64,000 nt of DNA, taken from NCBI RefSeq assembly GCF_016734805.1, contig NZ_JAERQG010000001.1, forward strand, positions 806,001 to 870,000. Direction: 5' to 3'. Of this stretch, positions 53,368 to 62,709 are shown one piece after another. Each line of letters starts with the position of its first letter. Position 1 is the stretch's first letter. A model generated the notes under the pieces. The model saw only the letters and a program-made list of their open reading frames with translations, had not been told where the DNA came from and made no database searches. A program made the position numbers and the translations under genes. This DNA comes from Marivirga atlantica (GTDB taxonomy: Bacteria > Bacteroidota > Bacteroidia > Cytophagales > Cyclobacteriaceae).

Positions 53368-54165
53368 TTAATTTCTTGAACTTCTGCCTGAGGCACTTCT
53401 TGATGAAGTACTTGATCTGTCAGAACTACTTCTAGAGGTTGAGCTTCTGGTTGAACTAGCACTTGCTACCCTGCTAGAGCTTCTGGTACTTGAATTTCTC
53501 ACAACAGCTGATCTTTCTGATGATCTACCATTACCTATTCTGTCAGAATTACCTCTTTTAGGTTTGTCAAAATCTGTTCTATTAGCATAATTTCTTCTAT
53601 TGTCTTGACCTCTATGATCGTTTCTTTCAACTCTGTAACCTTTATTTGCCCCTCTATAGCTTGAGTTTCTATGATGATTATAAGCAACTCTTGTATTAGC
53701 AGGTCTTGAGTACCTTACTTGTCTAGGTGTTTGTCTCCAATTAATATGGTTATGACCTCCGTGGTTGTGAGCATGACAAACTACCCTTTGTTGATAGTAG
53801 TAGTTACTGTGATATCCACAATGTGAAGAACATATATGATTCACTAAAGGATAATTATTAAAGAAATTTCTATTAACTATTCTTCCTTGTCTGTTAAAAG
53901 TCAACTCCACAAAATGTCCGTGATCTTCAAGCAACACATTGAAAAATAGATGTCTGCCATTTCTAGAATAATACCTATTCACATGAACAAATCTGTGGTA
54001 AGGGTAAAAATAGTCTACCTCATAAACTATAGCAGTTGGTACTCCCCAATGATGCGTTGAACCAAATGAAGCTACAATTTGAAAATTTTGTGCTTTTGCT
54101 GAAGTACTAACAGCAAGCTGTAAGCCTAAAAAAACACTTAGCGAAAGTAAAATTAGCTTCTTCAT
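53368..54165 (-). CDS. Secreted His- and Arg/Ser-rich protein
   Basis: The 265-aa product has a signal peptide (cleavage near ASTSAKAQ, residues about 22-25). A folded-looking N-terminal part follows with FNVLLEDHGHFVELTFNRQGRIV, then a His-rich stretch (CHAHNHGGHNHIN). Its last 80 residues are almost only Ser, Arg, Asn and Thr, ending in SRSASGRSSRN. I do not recognise a family. The tail is low-complexity and positively charged, which may bind polyanions or the outer surface. It is followed by an intrinsic terminator and preceded by 155 bases without a gene. Confidence 0.75.
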   Translation of the reverse strand: MKKLILLSLSVFLGLQLAVSTSAKAQNFQIVASFGSTHHWGVPTAIVYEVDYFYPYHRFVHVNRYYSRNGRHLFFNVLLEDHGHFVELTFNRQGRIVNRNFFNNYPLVNHICSSHCGYHSNYYYQQRVVCHAHNHGGHNHINWRQTPRQVRYSRPANTRVAYNHHRNSSYRGANKGYRVERNDHRGQDNRRNYANRTDFDKPKRGNSDRIGNGRSSERSAVVRNSSTRSSSRVASASSTRSSTSRSSSDRSSTSSRSASGRSSRN

Positions 54166-54320
54166 AACATTTATTGTTTGGTGTTGCTAACTAACTTCCA
54201 AGGATAGTGCCAAAATGAATTAAAGGATATAAATAAGTAGTGTTGGGTTACTATATTAGTTTATTAAATAATTGAAAATCAATTCTTTAAGAAGATTAAA
54301 GAAAATATCTGATTTTTTAT

Positions 54321-54938
54321 TTACTCACCTATTTCGTAAGCCGTTCTGGTTACAATGCTTCGTCCGAGTGTGATTTCATCAGCATATTCCAGCTCGCCTC
54401 CAATGGGAATTCCCCTTGCAATGGTGCTGGTTTTAATACCCAAAGGTTTTAGTTTTTTGCTAATGTAGAAGGTAGTGGTATCACCTTCCATGGTTGGGGA
54501 TAAACCAAAAATTACCTCCTTTACTTCAGCTGATTCTCCTGTAACCCTGTCTAACAATTCAGAAATATTAAGGTCATCTGGTCCTATGCCTTCAATTGGC
54601 GAAATTATGCCGCCCAAAACATGATATAATCCATTGTACTGCGAAGTGTTTTCTATGGCTAGAACGTCTCTAGTATCTTCAACCAGACAAATTAAACTTT
54701 GGTCTCTTCTATGACTAGCGCATATGTTGCATATATCATCATCAGAAATGTTGAAGCACTTTTTACAGTATTTAATGTTTTTTCTTAAGTCTGTTAAGGC
54801 TTCGGATAACTCTATGGTTTGAGAAGTGTCTTGCTTTAAAAGGTGCAGTACTAGCCTAAGGGCAGTCTTTTTCCCCACTCCGGGAAGTTTGCTAAATTCA
54901 TCAACTGCCTTTTCAATTAGTTTAGAAGAAAATTGCAT
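54321..54938 (-). CDS. recR: Recombination mediator RecR
   Basis: The 205-aa protein has the N-terminal HhH ([21 protein letters not shown]), a four-cysteine zinc finger ([16 protein letters not shown]) near residues 58-73, and the Toprim domain ([36 protein letters not shown]). The C-terminal Walker B-like tail [16 protein letters not shown] is present. RecR forms a ring that loads RecA on gapped DNA with RecO. It starts immediately after the ClpS stop with no gap. Confidence 0.96.
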   Translation of the reverse strand: MQFSSKLIEKAVDEFSKLPGVGKKTALRLVLHLLKQDTSQTIELSEALTDLRKNIKYCKKCFNISDDDICNICASHRRDQSLICLVEDTRDVLAIENTSQYNGLYHVLGGIISPIEGIGPDDLNISELLDRVTGESAEVKEVIFGLSPTMEGDTTTFYISKKLKPLGIKTSTIARGIPIGGELEYADEITLGRSIVTRTAYEIGE

Positions 54939-55226
54939 TTACTCAATCTCCGCATTAATTCCTGCATCAACTATGCCTTCTCTAAAAGGAATGAGTTCAA
55001 CAAATGAACCTTTTTTAACAGCGCATTTACCTTTATAATGGATGAGCCAGGTACATTGCTCTGCTTGAATAGAATCGTGCTTACACACTTTAATAAGTGT
55101 ATTAATCACATGATCAAAAGTATTTACATCATCATTATAGACAACCAAGTCATTAATTTCTTCATCAGAAATTGTTTCGAGTACTTCGTTTTCTTCTTTA
55201 TACTGATGTTGAGACATATACTCCAT
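54939..55226 (-). CDS. clpS: ATP-dependent Clp protease adaptor ClpS
   Basis: The 95-aa protein has the ClpS core LVVYNDDVNTFDHVINTLIKVCKHDSIQAEQCTWLIHYKGKCAVKKG. Its NDDVNTFDHV binds the N-degron and the His of WLIHYKGK contacts ClpA/ClpC. It delivers N-end-rule substrates to the Clp protease. The start could be the ATG at 55226 or the one at 55217. It abuts recR. Confidence 0.93.
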   Translation of the reverse strand: MEYMSQHQYKEENEVLETISDEEINDLVVYNDDVNTFDHVINTLIKVCKHDSIQAEQCTWLIHYKGKCAVKKGSFVELIPFREGIVDAGINAEIE

Positions 55227-55332
55227 AATGTTGTATAACCGCTAACAGATTTGAATGTTATAAAATTCAGTCAATCGTATGCAAAAGTACAAATTTTTCC
55301 ACAATTTCGATTTCTGACTAATCTTTTCCTGA

Positions 55333-56796
55333 ATGAATCCTCAACTGGTAATTTTAATTATCGTGTGCTACTTCGCTGTTTTAATGGTGATAGCTCATTT
55401 TACCTCAAAGAATGATGACAATACAACATTCTTTACAGCTAACAGAAGATCGCCCTGGTACTTAGTGGCGTTCGGAATGATTGGTGCATCTTTATCTGGC
55501 GTAACTTTTATAAGTGTACCTGGTGAAGTTGGCAATACTGCCTTTTCTTATTTTCAAGTTGTACTTGGTTATCTGGTAGGTTATCTGGTGATAGCAACTG
55601 TCTTACTTCCTCTTTATTATAGACTTAATCTAATAAGCATATATGCTTATTTGGAAGAGCGTTTTGGATTCTATTCTTATAAAACCGGAGCCTTTTTCTT
55701 TTTACTATCGAGAATTGTAGGTTCTTCATTTAGACTTTTTTTGGTGGCAGGTGTATTGCAATTAGCGATTTTTGATGCCTATAATTGGCCTTTTTCGATT
55801 ACAGTGGCAGTCACTATTGCCCTTATTTGGCTTTATACTTTTAGAGGAGGGATTAAAACAATTGTATGGACCGATACGCTTCAAACCCTTTTTATGATTC
55901 TGGCGGTGGTTGCTAGTATCTATTTGATAAAAGATGCGCTTGACATGAGTTGGGTTTCTCTTGCTGATGAGTTGAAAACTTCTGAATATTCAAAAATATT
56001 TGTTTGGGATGCTAATAGTGGTCAAAACTTCTTCAAGCAATTTATAAGTGGAGCCTTTATTGCGATAGTGATGACTGGCCTTGACCAGGATATGATGCAA
56101 AAGAACCTGACTTGTAAAAGTCTTAAGGATGCTCAAAAGAATATGTTCTGGTTTTGTGTAGTACTTGTGATAGTTAATTTCTTCTTTCTGAGCATGGGAG
56201 CATTACTTTATATTTATGCTGAGAATATGCAAATTGCACTTCCAGCAAGAACAGATGATCTTTATCCTTTATTGGCATTAAATCATTTTCCGCTTTTAGC
56301 TGGTGTGGTATTTCTTTTAGGAATTATTGCTGCAGCCTATTCAAGTGCTGATTCTGCCTTAACAGCTTTAACAACTTCTTTCTGCGTTGACTTTCTGGGG
56401 CTGGGTAAATCAGATAAGCCTATCAATAAAAAGGTGCGGATTAGAGTGCATCTGGTATTTTCAGTAATCTTATTCTTGGTTGTACTAGCTTTTAAAGCCA
56501 TTAATGATCAAAGCGTTATTACAGCTGTTTTTGTGGCAGCCGGTTATACCTATGGTCCTATTCTTGGACTTTTTGCGTTTGGTTTATTCACAAAATTTCA
56601 GTTGAAGGACAACAGCGTGCCCTTGGTTTGCCTGGCTGCTCCAGTTATGAGCTACATTATCAATGCTAATTCCGAGGCCTGGTTATGTGGGTATAAATTT
56701 GGCTTCGAAATTTTAGTGTTAAATGGTCTGCTTACTTTTATTGGCTTGTACTTACTAAGAATAAAGAAGTCTAATGTTAAAGCAGCTCTATCATAG
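55333..56796 (+). CDS. Sodium:solute symporter family protein
   Basis: The 487-aa protein has about 13 membrane helices of the SSS (LeuT-fold) family. FGMIGASLSGVTFISVPGEVG is the first broken helix, followed by GYLVIATVLLPLYYRL, FRGGIKTIVWTDTLQTLFMI and GIIAAAYSSADSALTALTTSFCVDF (the signature of the sixth helix region). It imports a solute with sodium. The substrate is unknown, but the Bacteroidota members of this subgroup often sit near sialic acid or amino-acid genes, which are absent here. Its end overlaps the ATL gene by 20 bases. Confidence 0.9.
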   Translation: MNPQLVILIIVCYFAVLMVIAHFTSKNDDNTTFFTANRRSPWYLVAFGMIGASLSGVTFISVPGEVGNTAFSYFQVVLGYLVGYLVIATVLLPLYYRLNLISIYAYLEERFGFYSYKTGAFFFLLSRIVGSSFRLFLVAGVLQLAIFDAYNWPFSITVAVTIALIWLYTFRGGIKTIVWTDTLQTLFMILAVVASIYLIKDALDMSWVSLADELKTSEYSKIFVWDANSGQNFFKQFISGAFIAIVMTGLDQDMMQKNLTCKSLKDAQKNMFWFCVVLVIVNFFFLSMGALLYIYAENMQIALPARTDDLYPLLALNHFPLLAGVVFLLGIIAAAYSSADSALTALTTSFCVDFLGLGKSDKPINKKVRIRVHLVFSVILFLVVLAFKAINDQSVITAVFVAAGYTYGPILGLFAFGLFTKFQLKDNSVPLVCLAAPVMSYIINANSEAWLCGYKFGFEILVLNGLLTFIGLYLLRIKKSNVKAALS

Positions 56797-57109
56797 GATC
56801 CCAAAAAACACTTTTAAAATCCTGAATTTTATCATCTTTCACTTTAATTCCTTCTGCTTCCAATAATTGTTGCATTTTATCGGGATTTTCAAAGTGCATC
56901 TTTCCAGTTAACAAACCATTTCTGTTCACAACACGATGCGCAGGTACATTCTTCAATGAAAAGGAACTGTTCATAGCATATCCTACAATTCTAGAGCTTT
57001 TAGCTGCACCCAGGTATTTAGCAATTGCTCCGTAAGATGTCACTCTACCTTTTGGTATTAGTCTGGCAACTTGATACACCTGATCGAAAAAATCCTTGTT
57101 TTCAGCCAT
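56777..57109 (-). CDS. Alkyltransferase-like protein (ATL, MGMT fold without catalytic Cys)
   Basis: The 110-aa protein has the MGMT C-terminal domain only: IPKGRVTSYGAIAKYLGAAKSSRIVGYAM, then NVPAHRVVNRNGLLTG. The normal PCHR(V) active site reads PAHR at 56-59, so the alkyl-acceptor cysteine is Ala. By analogy to ATL proteins of Schizosaccharomyces and E. coli (YbaZ), it would bind O6-alkylguanine, flip it and flag it for nucleotide excision repair without removing the alkyl group. It diverges from the WG-repeat gene across 43 bases. Confidence 0.93.
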   Translation of the reverse strand: MAENKDFFDQVYQVARLIPKGRVTSYGAIAKYLGAAKSSRIVGYAMNSSFSLKNVPAHRVVNRNGLLTGKMHFENPDKMQQLLEAEGIKVKDDKIQDFKSVFWDPMIELL

Positions 57110-57152
57110 TACTTATGTATGCTCTTTTTGATTTCATATTTTTGCAGATTGT

Positions 57153-59402
57153 ATGCGCAAAATACTATTATTTATTTTTCTAAGCACGTTCATTTTTAAA
57201 GCCTCAGCTTTAAATCAGGAGCACCTCTATATGGGTGATTCAAGTCTTATTCTATTTGAATCATTTGGCAAGAAAGGAATAAAAAATAGCAGAGGTGAAA
57301 TCTTGTTGCCAGCGAAATTTGAAGCTTTGAGCTGGGAAAGTAACCCTAATAGTATCAAGTTACCTCTAATTCCATATAAGAAGAATGGTCATTGGGGCAT
57401 GTTCAGTAAAGATTTTGAGGAAATTACTCCAGCAAAGTATACCAGACTCATTCCATTTACAAATGAGTTATTGGTTGCTGGAATAAGAGGGAAATATTCA
57501 CAGACTAATTTCTATGGTCTAATTGATCTTAATGGAAAGATGGAGGTTGAATTTACTTTTAGGAATTTAATTCCTGCCGGTGAATTTCTAATTGCAGCTT
57601 CTCGATCGGATAATAAAATTAAGTATGGCGTATTAGACGAGAAGGGGAAAGCAATTATTCCTTTTGAATATTTCCAAATTAATTATTTAGGTCATGATGT
57701 TTTTGCCTTAACCAATTACGAAGGAGAAAAAGAGCTTATTAATATAGCCAATATTAAAACTCCTATTTTAACAGAACTAGATAGTGCTACGGCCTTTAAA
57801 GATGGAGTTTCTGTTGTTTTTAGCAAGGGCCGTCAAGGGTTACTTAATACGGAAGGTAAACTCCTCTTACCAATAGCATACAAGAAAATAAGCTACAACG
57901 ATGGTAAGGTACTTGAAGTAACTCCAATGGACCAATGGATCGTTTTTGACCAGTCAGGCGAGAAAATACTCAATGAAAAAGCGGATTCTATTTACTTCCT
58001 TAATGAAGATTCACTAAGCCTGATATTTCAATGTCATTCATTTGTATCCGATATAAACTTGAATAAAGTAAGCAAGGCCTACTCAGGTAAAATTGTTCAA
58101 TCTTTTGGAAACCTGTTTATCGTTCAATCAAAAGCGGGCAATTATTTGATCAGCAAAGAAAGTACTGAGCAAAAAGAGCAATTAGGAAGGATTATAGAAA
58201 TGAATGAAAATTTCCTTATCACTCAGCAAAAGAAATATGGAGGTCAATTCTACAGTATAAGGAATAAGCAAGGAAAAGTTATCAAGGTAGATGGTTTTGA
58301 ATTGTTTGACCACTCTGTTCATGCCCAGGTGGAAGGTTATTGGGGGATTTATAATACCGAATTAGAACCACTGGTCAATCCGTTATACGATGAAATCTAT
58401 ACTGATAAGCATTCCAACTTCATAGTAAGCTTTAGGTCAAAATATGGAGTGATTGACTCACTTGAGCAATGGGTGATACCTCCGCATTATAAAGCTATCG
58501 AGTTAATCGAAGAAAATATCTACTGGGCTGTTACACCATATTTGAAAGAATTAATCATTACTCCGGAAATTACCAAAGAAGCAGATTTACATTATCTGAT
58601 AAAAGGTAAGCATGTTATTGAAACAAATATTTCTGGTGAAGTAAGACTTGTCAGCCATAAGGGAGAGCCAATTATGGAATATACCAAGGGTGATTATTAT
58701 GATTCAAATCGGCAAGGCGTGTTGATCAAAGATGAAAATTCGCTGAAGTATTTTAATGGCTATGGAGACTTTAGGTTTAAAGTAAGTGGTTACGATTCAA
58801 TTGGCTTAACAACGGATAGCTTTCTTCCGGTTTTTAAAGATGGGGCTTACGGCTTTATAGATTTTAATGGCAAACTCAGAATTGCCAATAGATATACTTC
58901 GGTGAAATTGTTTAGTGACGATTATGCAGCAGTACAAATAGGAGAAAACTGGGGTTATGTAAATGATGAAGAGTTTCTTAAAATTCAGCCTTACTATGAT
59001 TTTGCAGCTTCTTTTAAAAGTGGGGTTGCAGTTGTTTCTCAAAATGGAAAGTTTGGTTTAATTAATAAATTAGGAGAGGTAGTTATTGAGATGCGTTATG
59101 ATTCAATTGTTGAGCAGGGTGATTATTACCTACTAAAAGAGAAATCAAAATGGGGGCTGGCAACTGCCAACGGCTCTATTATACGCTACCCCACTTACAC
59201 CAGCATAGAAATAATTGAAAACTATATTTTACTAGAACGCTACAATCAGTATGAGCTGATTGATAAGACTGGAACTTCCATCTTACCGGAAAAGTACGAT
59301 GCCATCTATTTTGATGAAAGCCTCGGGTATTTATTGACTAAGCAACAGAGTCGAAAGAAATTGGTTTTTATCACCGATCTCATAAGTGGTAAGTATCCTT
59401 AA
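57153..59402 (+). CDS. WG-repeat secreted protein
   Basis: The 749-aa product has a signal peptide (MRKILLFIFLSTFIFKASA) followed by many repeats of the WG type. Each has a pattern like HWGMFSKDFEEITPAKYTRL, KFGLINKLGEVVIEMRYDSI or KWGLATANGSI, with a G-aliphatic hydrophobic core and a P.[KY]Y motif. At least twelve copies fill the length, some degenerate. WG repeats form beta-propeller-like or solenoid folds; function in bacteria is unknown. It may lie in the periplasm or outer membrane. Confidence 0.9.
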   Translation: MRKILLFIFLSTFIFKASALNQEHLYMGDSSLILFESFGKKGIKNSRGEILLPAKFEALSWESNPNSIKLPLIPYKKNGHWGMFSKDFEEITPAKYTRLIPFTNELLVAGIRGKYSQTNFYGLIDLNGKMEVEFTFRNLIPAGEFLIAASRSDNKIKYGVLDEKGKAIIPFEYFQINYLGHDVFALTNYEGEKELINIANIKTPILTELDSATAFKDGVSVVFSKGRQGLLNTEGKLLLPIAYKKISYNDGKVLEVTPMDQWIVFDQSGEKILNEKADSIYFLNEDSLSLIFQCHSFVSDINLNKVSKAYSGKIVQSFGNLFIVQSKAGNYLISKESTEQKEQLGRIIEMNENFLITQQKKYGGQFYSIRNKQGKVIKVDGFELFDHSVHAQVEGYWGIYNTELEPLVNPLYDEIYTDKHSNFIVSFRSKYGVIDSLEQWVIPPHYKAIELIEENIYWAVTPYLKELIITPEITKEADLHYLIKGKHVIETNISGEVRLVSHKGEPIMEYTKGDYYDSNRQGVLIKDENSLKYFNGYGDFRFKVSGYDSIGLTTDSFLPVFKDGAYGFIDFNGKLRIANRYTSVKLFSDDYAAVQIGENWGYVNDEEFLKIQPYYDFAASFKSGVAVVSQNGKFGLINKLGEVVIEMRYDSIVEQGDYYLLKEKSKWGLATANGSIIRYPTYTSIEIIENYILLERYNQYELIDKTGTSILPEKYDAIYFDESLGYLLTKQQSRKKLVFITDLISGKYP

Positions 59403-59494
59403 GTATAAGGTTCTCATTTTCAGCTTTCTATATGCTGTGCTTTATCATCCATGAATAAGCCCTTTGATTTTCGATAAAATGATCAAAAAAATGT

Positions 59495-59502
59495 ATATTT
59501 GC
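59495..59502 (+). promoter_or_regulatory. Possible -7 box of the cytoplasmic histidine kinase gene
   Basis: TATATTTG fits TANNTTTG and lies 40 bases before the GTG start of the kinase. A TTTG occurs at 59464, but its spacer of 27 is too long. Weak evidence. Confidence 0.25.
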
Positions 59503-59542
59503 TATGTTTTCATAGACGAAACATTTTAGAGGGTTAGCTAAA

Positions 59543-61231
59543 GTGGATTATAAAACCAATCAAATAACGCATTTGCCTATCGAAGGAGAAGAAATTTTGC
59601 TCGACATAATGAGGGCAAGCAGTGTGACTCGCACTGGTGGTAATGCTTTTTCTGCTATTATTGGCTTGTCAGAGTTGCTTAAGGAAGTAGTTCAGGGTAG
59701 TGAATCCTGGATATTGGAAATGGATGGGAAGAATAATTTACTCTGGAATAAAGAGGATCAATCCATCAAAGAAGAGGTTGCTCTCGATGGTGAGCTTGAT
59801 GCGATTAAGACCAAGTTATTTGATGTTGTTTCATTAGAAGAACCTTTTCTGGTAAATAAGTTTCAGTTAATATTTTCTGTTTCAGTTGATACTCATTATT
59901 ATTTTGTGGGTATTTCAAAAGGTCAAATGTTTGACGAGCAACCGCTAAGCTCTAGTGTGAAGGAGTTAGTGCATCAAAGGCTGCTGGAATTATTTTATTT
60001 GAATCATACCTCAGCTAATGTTAAAGCAACCGCTAACAATTATTCTGAAGTTATTAATAAGTTGCCTCAAGCTATAGTTTTTAAATCTGAGGCTGGCAAT
60101 ACGTGGTTTAATGCGGAATCTTCAAAGCTTTTTGATGTAGGCAACGAAAGATTAATTCCTAATAAGGATTTTACCCAGCAGCTTAATAAGCTTAAAGATA
60201 AGGTGATTAATCGTGAAGAGGTGGAGCTTATCGGCAACAATATGCTCACCACTATGGGTGCATTCCCTTCAAGTTTTGGAGAAGACTGGATTTGGAAATT
60301 TGAAAAACTAGTACTTAAGGTTATTAAAAAACCAGTACAGATTAATGGGGAAAAAGGTGAGCTTTGGGTTTTTGATAATGTAAGTGAGCTATACTATGCT
60401 AATGAGCGTTTAAACTCCTTATTCAGAACTCTTAACGTAGCTTATGATGAAATAAATGCCAACCTTACTGAGTTTCAGACTAAGTCAACAACCAAGAGTA
60501 TTACTGATTTAGAGGCTGAGGAATCAAGGATTATTCAACAGTATGATGATAATGATATTCTTGGTAAAGTTACTCATGACTTGCGAACGCCATTCGCAAA
60601 AGTTTATACCATAGTTCAACTTTTACTAAGTGATAATGAGGAGAATCTTTCTGATCAACAAGTAGAAAGAATTAACCTTATCAAGCAAATTGTTGCTGAT
60701 GGCCTTCAAATAGTTAAAGGTTTCCTATCTACTGGTAACATGGTTCTTGATGATAAAAAGTACAATCCTGAACCAGTGGGGGTGCAAAATTTTGTTAATG
60801 AAAATTTGGTTCCTTATGAGCTGCTTTCAGCAAAAAAGAATATTATTTTTATAACAGAAGTACCTAATGATACTATTAAGGTTCATGTTGATAAAACATA
60901 CCTTAAGAGAATTGTTGACAACCTGGTTTCTAATGCTATTAAATTTTCTCCTTTTGAAAGTCAGATAAACTATAAAGTTTTCAAAGAAGGCGATCAACTG
61001 ATTTTTTCTGTGAAAGATAATGGCCCTGGCTTAACAGATGATGACAAGAGCAGATTATTCAAAAAATACCAGCAACTATCAGCTAAGCCAATCGGTACAG
61101 ATGAGTCAACAGGATTAGGTCTTTTCATTGTAAAGACGATGGTAGACAAAATGGAAGGCAAGATTTGGGTTGAGAGCGAACACGGTAAAGGCGCTAATTT
61201 TAAAGTAGCCTTCCCTATTTATGAGGGCTAA
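59543..61231 (+). CDS. Soluble sensor histidine kinase
   Basis: The 562-aa protein starts with GTG and has no clear membrane segment. The N-terminal 330 residues look like a PAS/GAF-like sensory module (GLSELLKEVVQGSESWILEMDG, GELWVFDNVSELYYANERL) and coiled coil. The kinase core has an H-box VTHDLRTPFAKVYTI, N-box IVDNLVSNAIKFSPFES, DNGPGLTDDD and STGLGLFIVKTMVDKM. It probably senses a cytoplasmic signal. No response regulator is next to it. It converges on a MATE gene with a 4-base overlap. Its HATPase closely resembles that of the kinase at 22.5 kb. Confidence 0.87.
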   Translation: MDYKTNQITHLPIEGEEILLDIMRASSVTRTGGNAFSAIIGLSELLKEVVQGSESWILEMDGKNNLLWNKEDQSIKEEVALDGELDAIKTKLFDVVSLEEPFLVNKFQLIFSVSVDTHYYFVGISKGQMFDEQPLSSSVKELVHQRLLELFYLNHTSANVKATANNYSEVINKLPQAIVFKSEAGNTWFNAESSKLFDVGNERLIPNKDFTQQLNKLKDKVINREEVELIGNNMLTTMGAFPSSFGEDWIWKFEKLVLKVIKKPVQINGEKGELWVFDNVSELYYANERLNSLFRTLNVAYDEINANLTEFQTKSTTKSITDLEAEESRIIQQYDDNDILGKVTHDLRTPFAKVYTIVQLLLSDNEENLSDQQVERINLIKQIVADGLQIVKGFLSTGNMVLDDKKYNPEPVGVQNFVNENLVPYELLSAKKNIIFITEVPNDTIKVHVDKTYLKRIVDNLVSNAIKFSPFESQINYKVFKEGDQLIFSVKDNGPGLTDDDKSRLFKKYQQLSAKPIGTDESTGLGLFIVKTMVDKMEGKIWVESEHGKGANFKVAFPIYEG

Positions 61232-62625
61232 ACCTCTTTAAGTTTCCATTTACCTTTTTTGAACCATATTATCGATATCACTGCCAAAAGTGAAAAAGAT
61301 GATATTATGGCTATATAAACCCCGGAGGTTCCGAAACCTAATTCATTTGCCAGCACATATGAAAGTGGAATCTGAATCAACCAGAAACACACAAAGTTGA
61401 TAATACTTGGTGTTCTAGTATCTCCTGCTCCATTAAACGCATGACTTACCACCATGCCATATGCAAAGAAAATATAGCCAAAGCATATGAAGCGGATAGC
61501 TTTAATTGCCTCAGCCTTTACGGCACTTATGTCTGTGAAGAAGCCTACAATTTCATAAGTGAAAAGGTAGAAAATAATGGAAACAGTAAATAGAAAGGCT
61601 ACATTATAACGAGCCGCGAGCCAAACGGATTTCTCAGCCCTTTCTGGTTGCTTGGCACCTAGGTTTTGGCCCACTAAGGTTGCGGCAGCATTACTAATAC
61701 CGAAACTTGGAAGAATGGTGAAAACAATAATCCTGATTGCAATAGTATAACCTGCTAATGCCTCACTCCCAAATTGAGACATAATCCTAGTCAGGAAAAT
61801 CCAGCTAGCTGATTCAATTAAAAACTGACCTACACCACCTGAAGCTATGCTAATAATACGTTTGATAATAGCTAACTGAGGTTTAATGTAATGGCTATAT
61901 ATTTTGATGATACCTTTCTTGTTGAGTAGTTGTGTGAGCTGATAAATTACTCCAACTGATCTACCAATGGTTGTGGCTACTGCTGCACCTGTAACACCCA
62001 TTTCTGGGATAGGACCCCATCCAAAAATAAAGAGAGGATCAAGCAGCATGTTTAAAATATTGCTAATCCACAACGCACGCATGGCAATAGAGGCACTTCC
62101 AGCACCTCTAAAAATTCCATTGATCAGGAAAAGCATCATGATTACTCCGCTGCTGGCATACATTATTTTTGTATACCATTTACCTTCAGCTATTAATTCA
62201 TCGCTACCTCCCATTAAAGAAAGTATCTCCTCACCAAATACATAACCTGCAATGCCTAAAATGGCAGATATAGCAATTGTTAGAACGATGGCTTGAGCGG
62301 CTGTCTTTGAAGCTTCTTCAGGTTTCTTCTCACCTATTCTTCTGGCTACCATAGCAGTAGCAGCCATACTTAGTCCTATGCCTAAAGAATACACTATGGT
62401 GATGATGGATTCTGTCAGGCCAACAGTTGCTACGGCATTAGTACTAACCTGGCTGACAAAGAAAACATCAACCACAGCAAATAATGACTCCATAATCATT
62501 TCCAGCACCATAGGTATTGATAAAAGTACTATGGCTCTATTGATGCTGGTTGTGGTTAAATCTTCATCAGTACCCTTAATAGCTAGTTGAAAGAAATAGA
62601 TATACTTTTTAATGCGATCGTACAT
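61228..62625 (-). CDS. MATE-family multidrug efflux protein
   Basis: The 465-aa protein has 12 membrane spans in two related halves. IVLLSIPMVLEMIMESLFAVVDVFFVSQVS is the NorM-type start, then SLGIGLSMAATAMVARRIGEKKPEEA, GAGSASIAMRALWISNILNMLLDPLFIFGWGP, and the second-half SFGISNAAATLVGQNLGAKQPERAEK. It exports drugs or metabolites using Na+ or H+ gradients. It stands alone on the minus strand. Substrate is not readable. Confidence 0.93.
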   Translation of the reverse strand: MYDRIKKYIYFFQLAIKGTDEDLTTTSINRAIVLLSIPMVLEMIMESLFAVVDVFFVSQVSTNAVATVGLTESIITIVYSLGIGLSMAATAMVARRIGEKKPEEASKTAAQAIVLTIAISAILGIAGYVFGEEILSLMGGSDELIAEGKWYTKIMYASSGVIMMLFLINGIFRGAGSASIAMRALWISNILNMLLDPLFIFGWGPIPEMGVTGAAVATTIGRSVGVIYQLTQLLNKKGIIKIYSHYIKPQLAIIKRIISIASGGVGQFLIESASWIFLTRIMSQFGSEALAGYTIAIRIIVFTILPSFGISNAAATLVGQNLGAKQPERAEKSVWLAARYNVAFLFTVSIIFYLFTYEIVGFFTDISAVKAEAIKAIRFICFGYIFFAYGMVVSHAFNGAGDTRTPSIINFVCFWLIQIPLSYVLANELGFGTSGVYIAIISSFSLLAVISIIWFKKGKWKLKEV

Positions 62626-62709
62626 GATGAAAGCCGAGATGAGATGATTTAATTACAATTATAATCTTAATTTTGAGATAGCAGTGTATCAACCTTAAAT
62701 TTTAATTAA

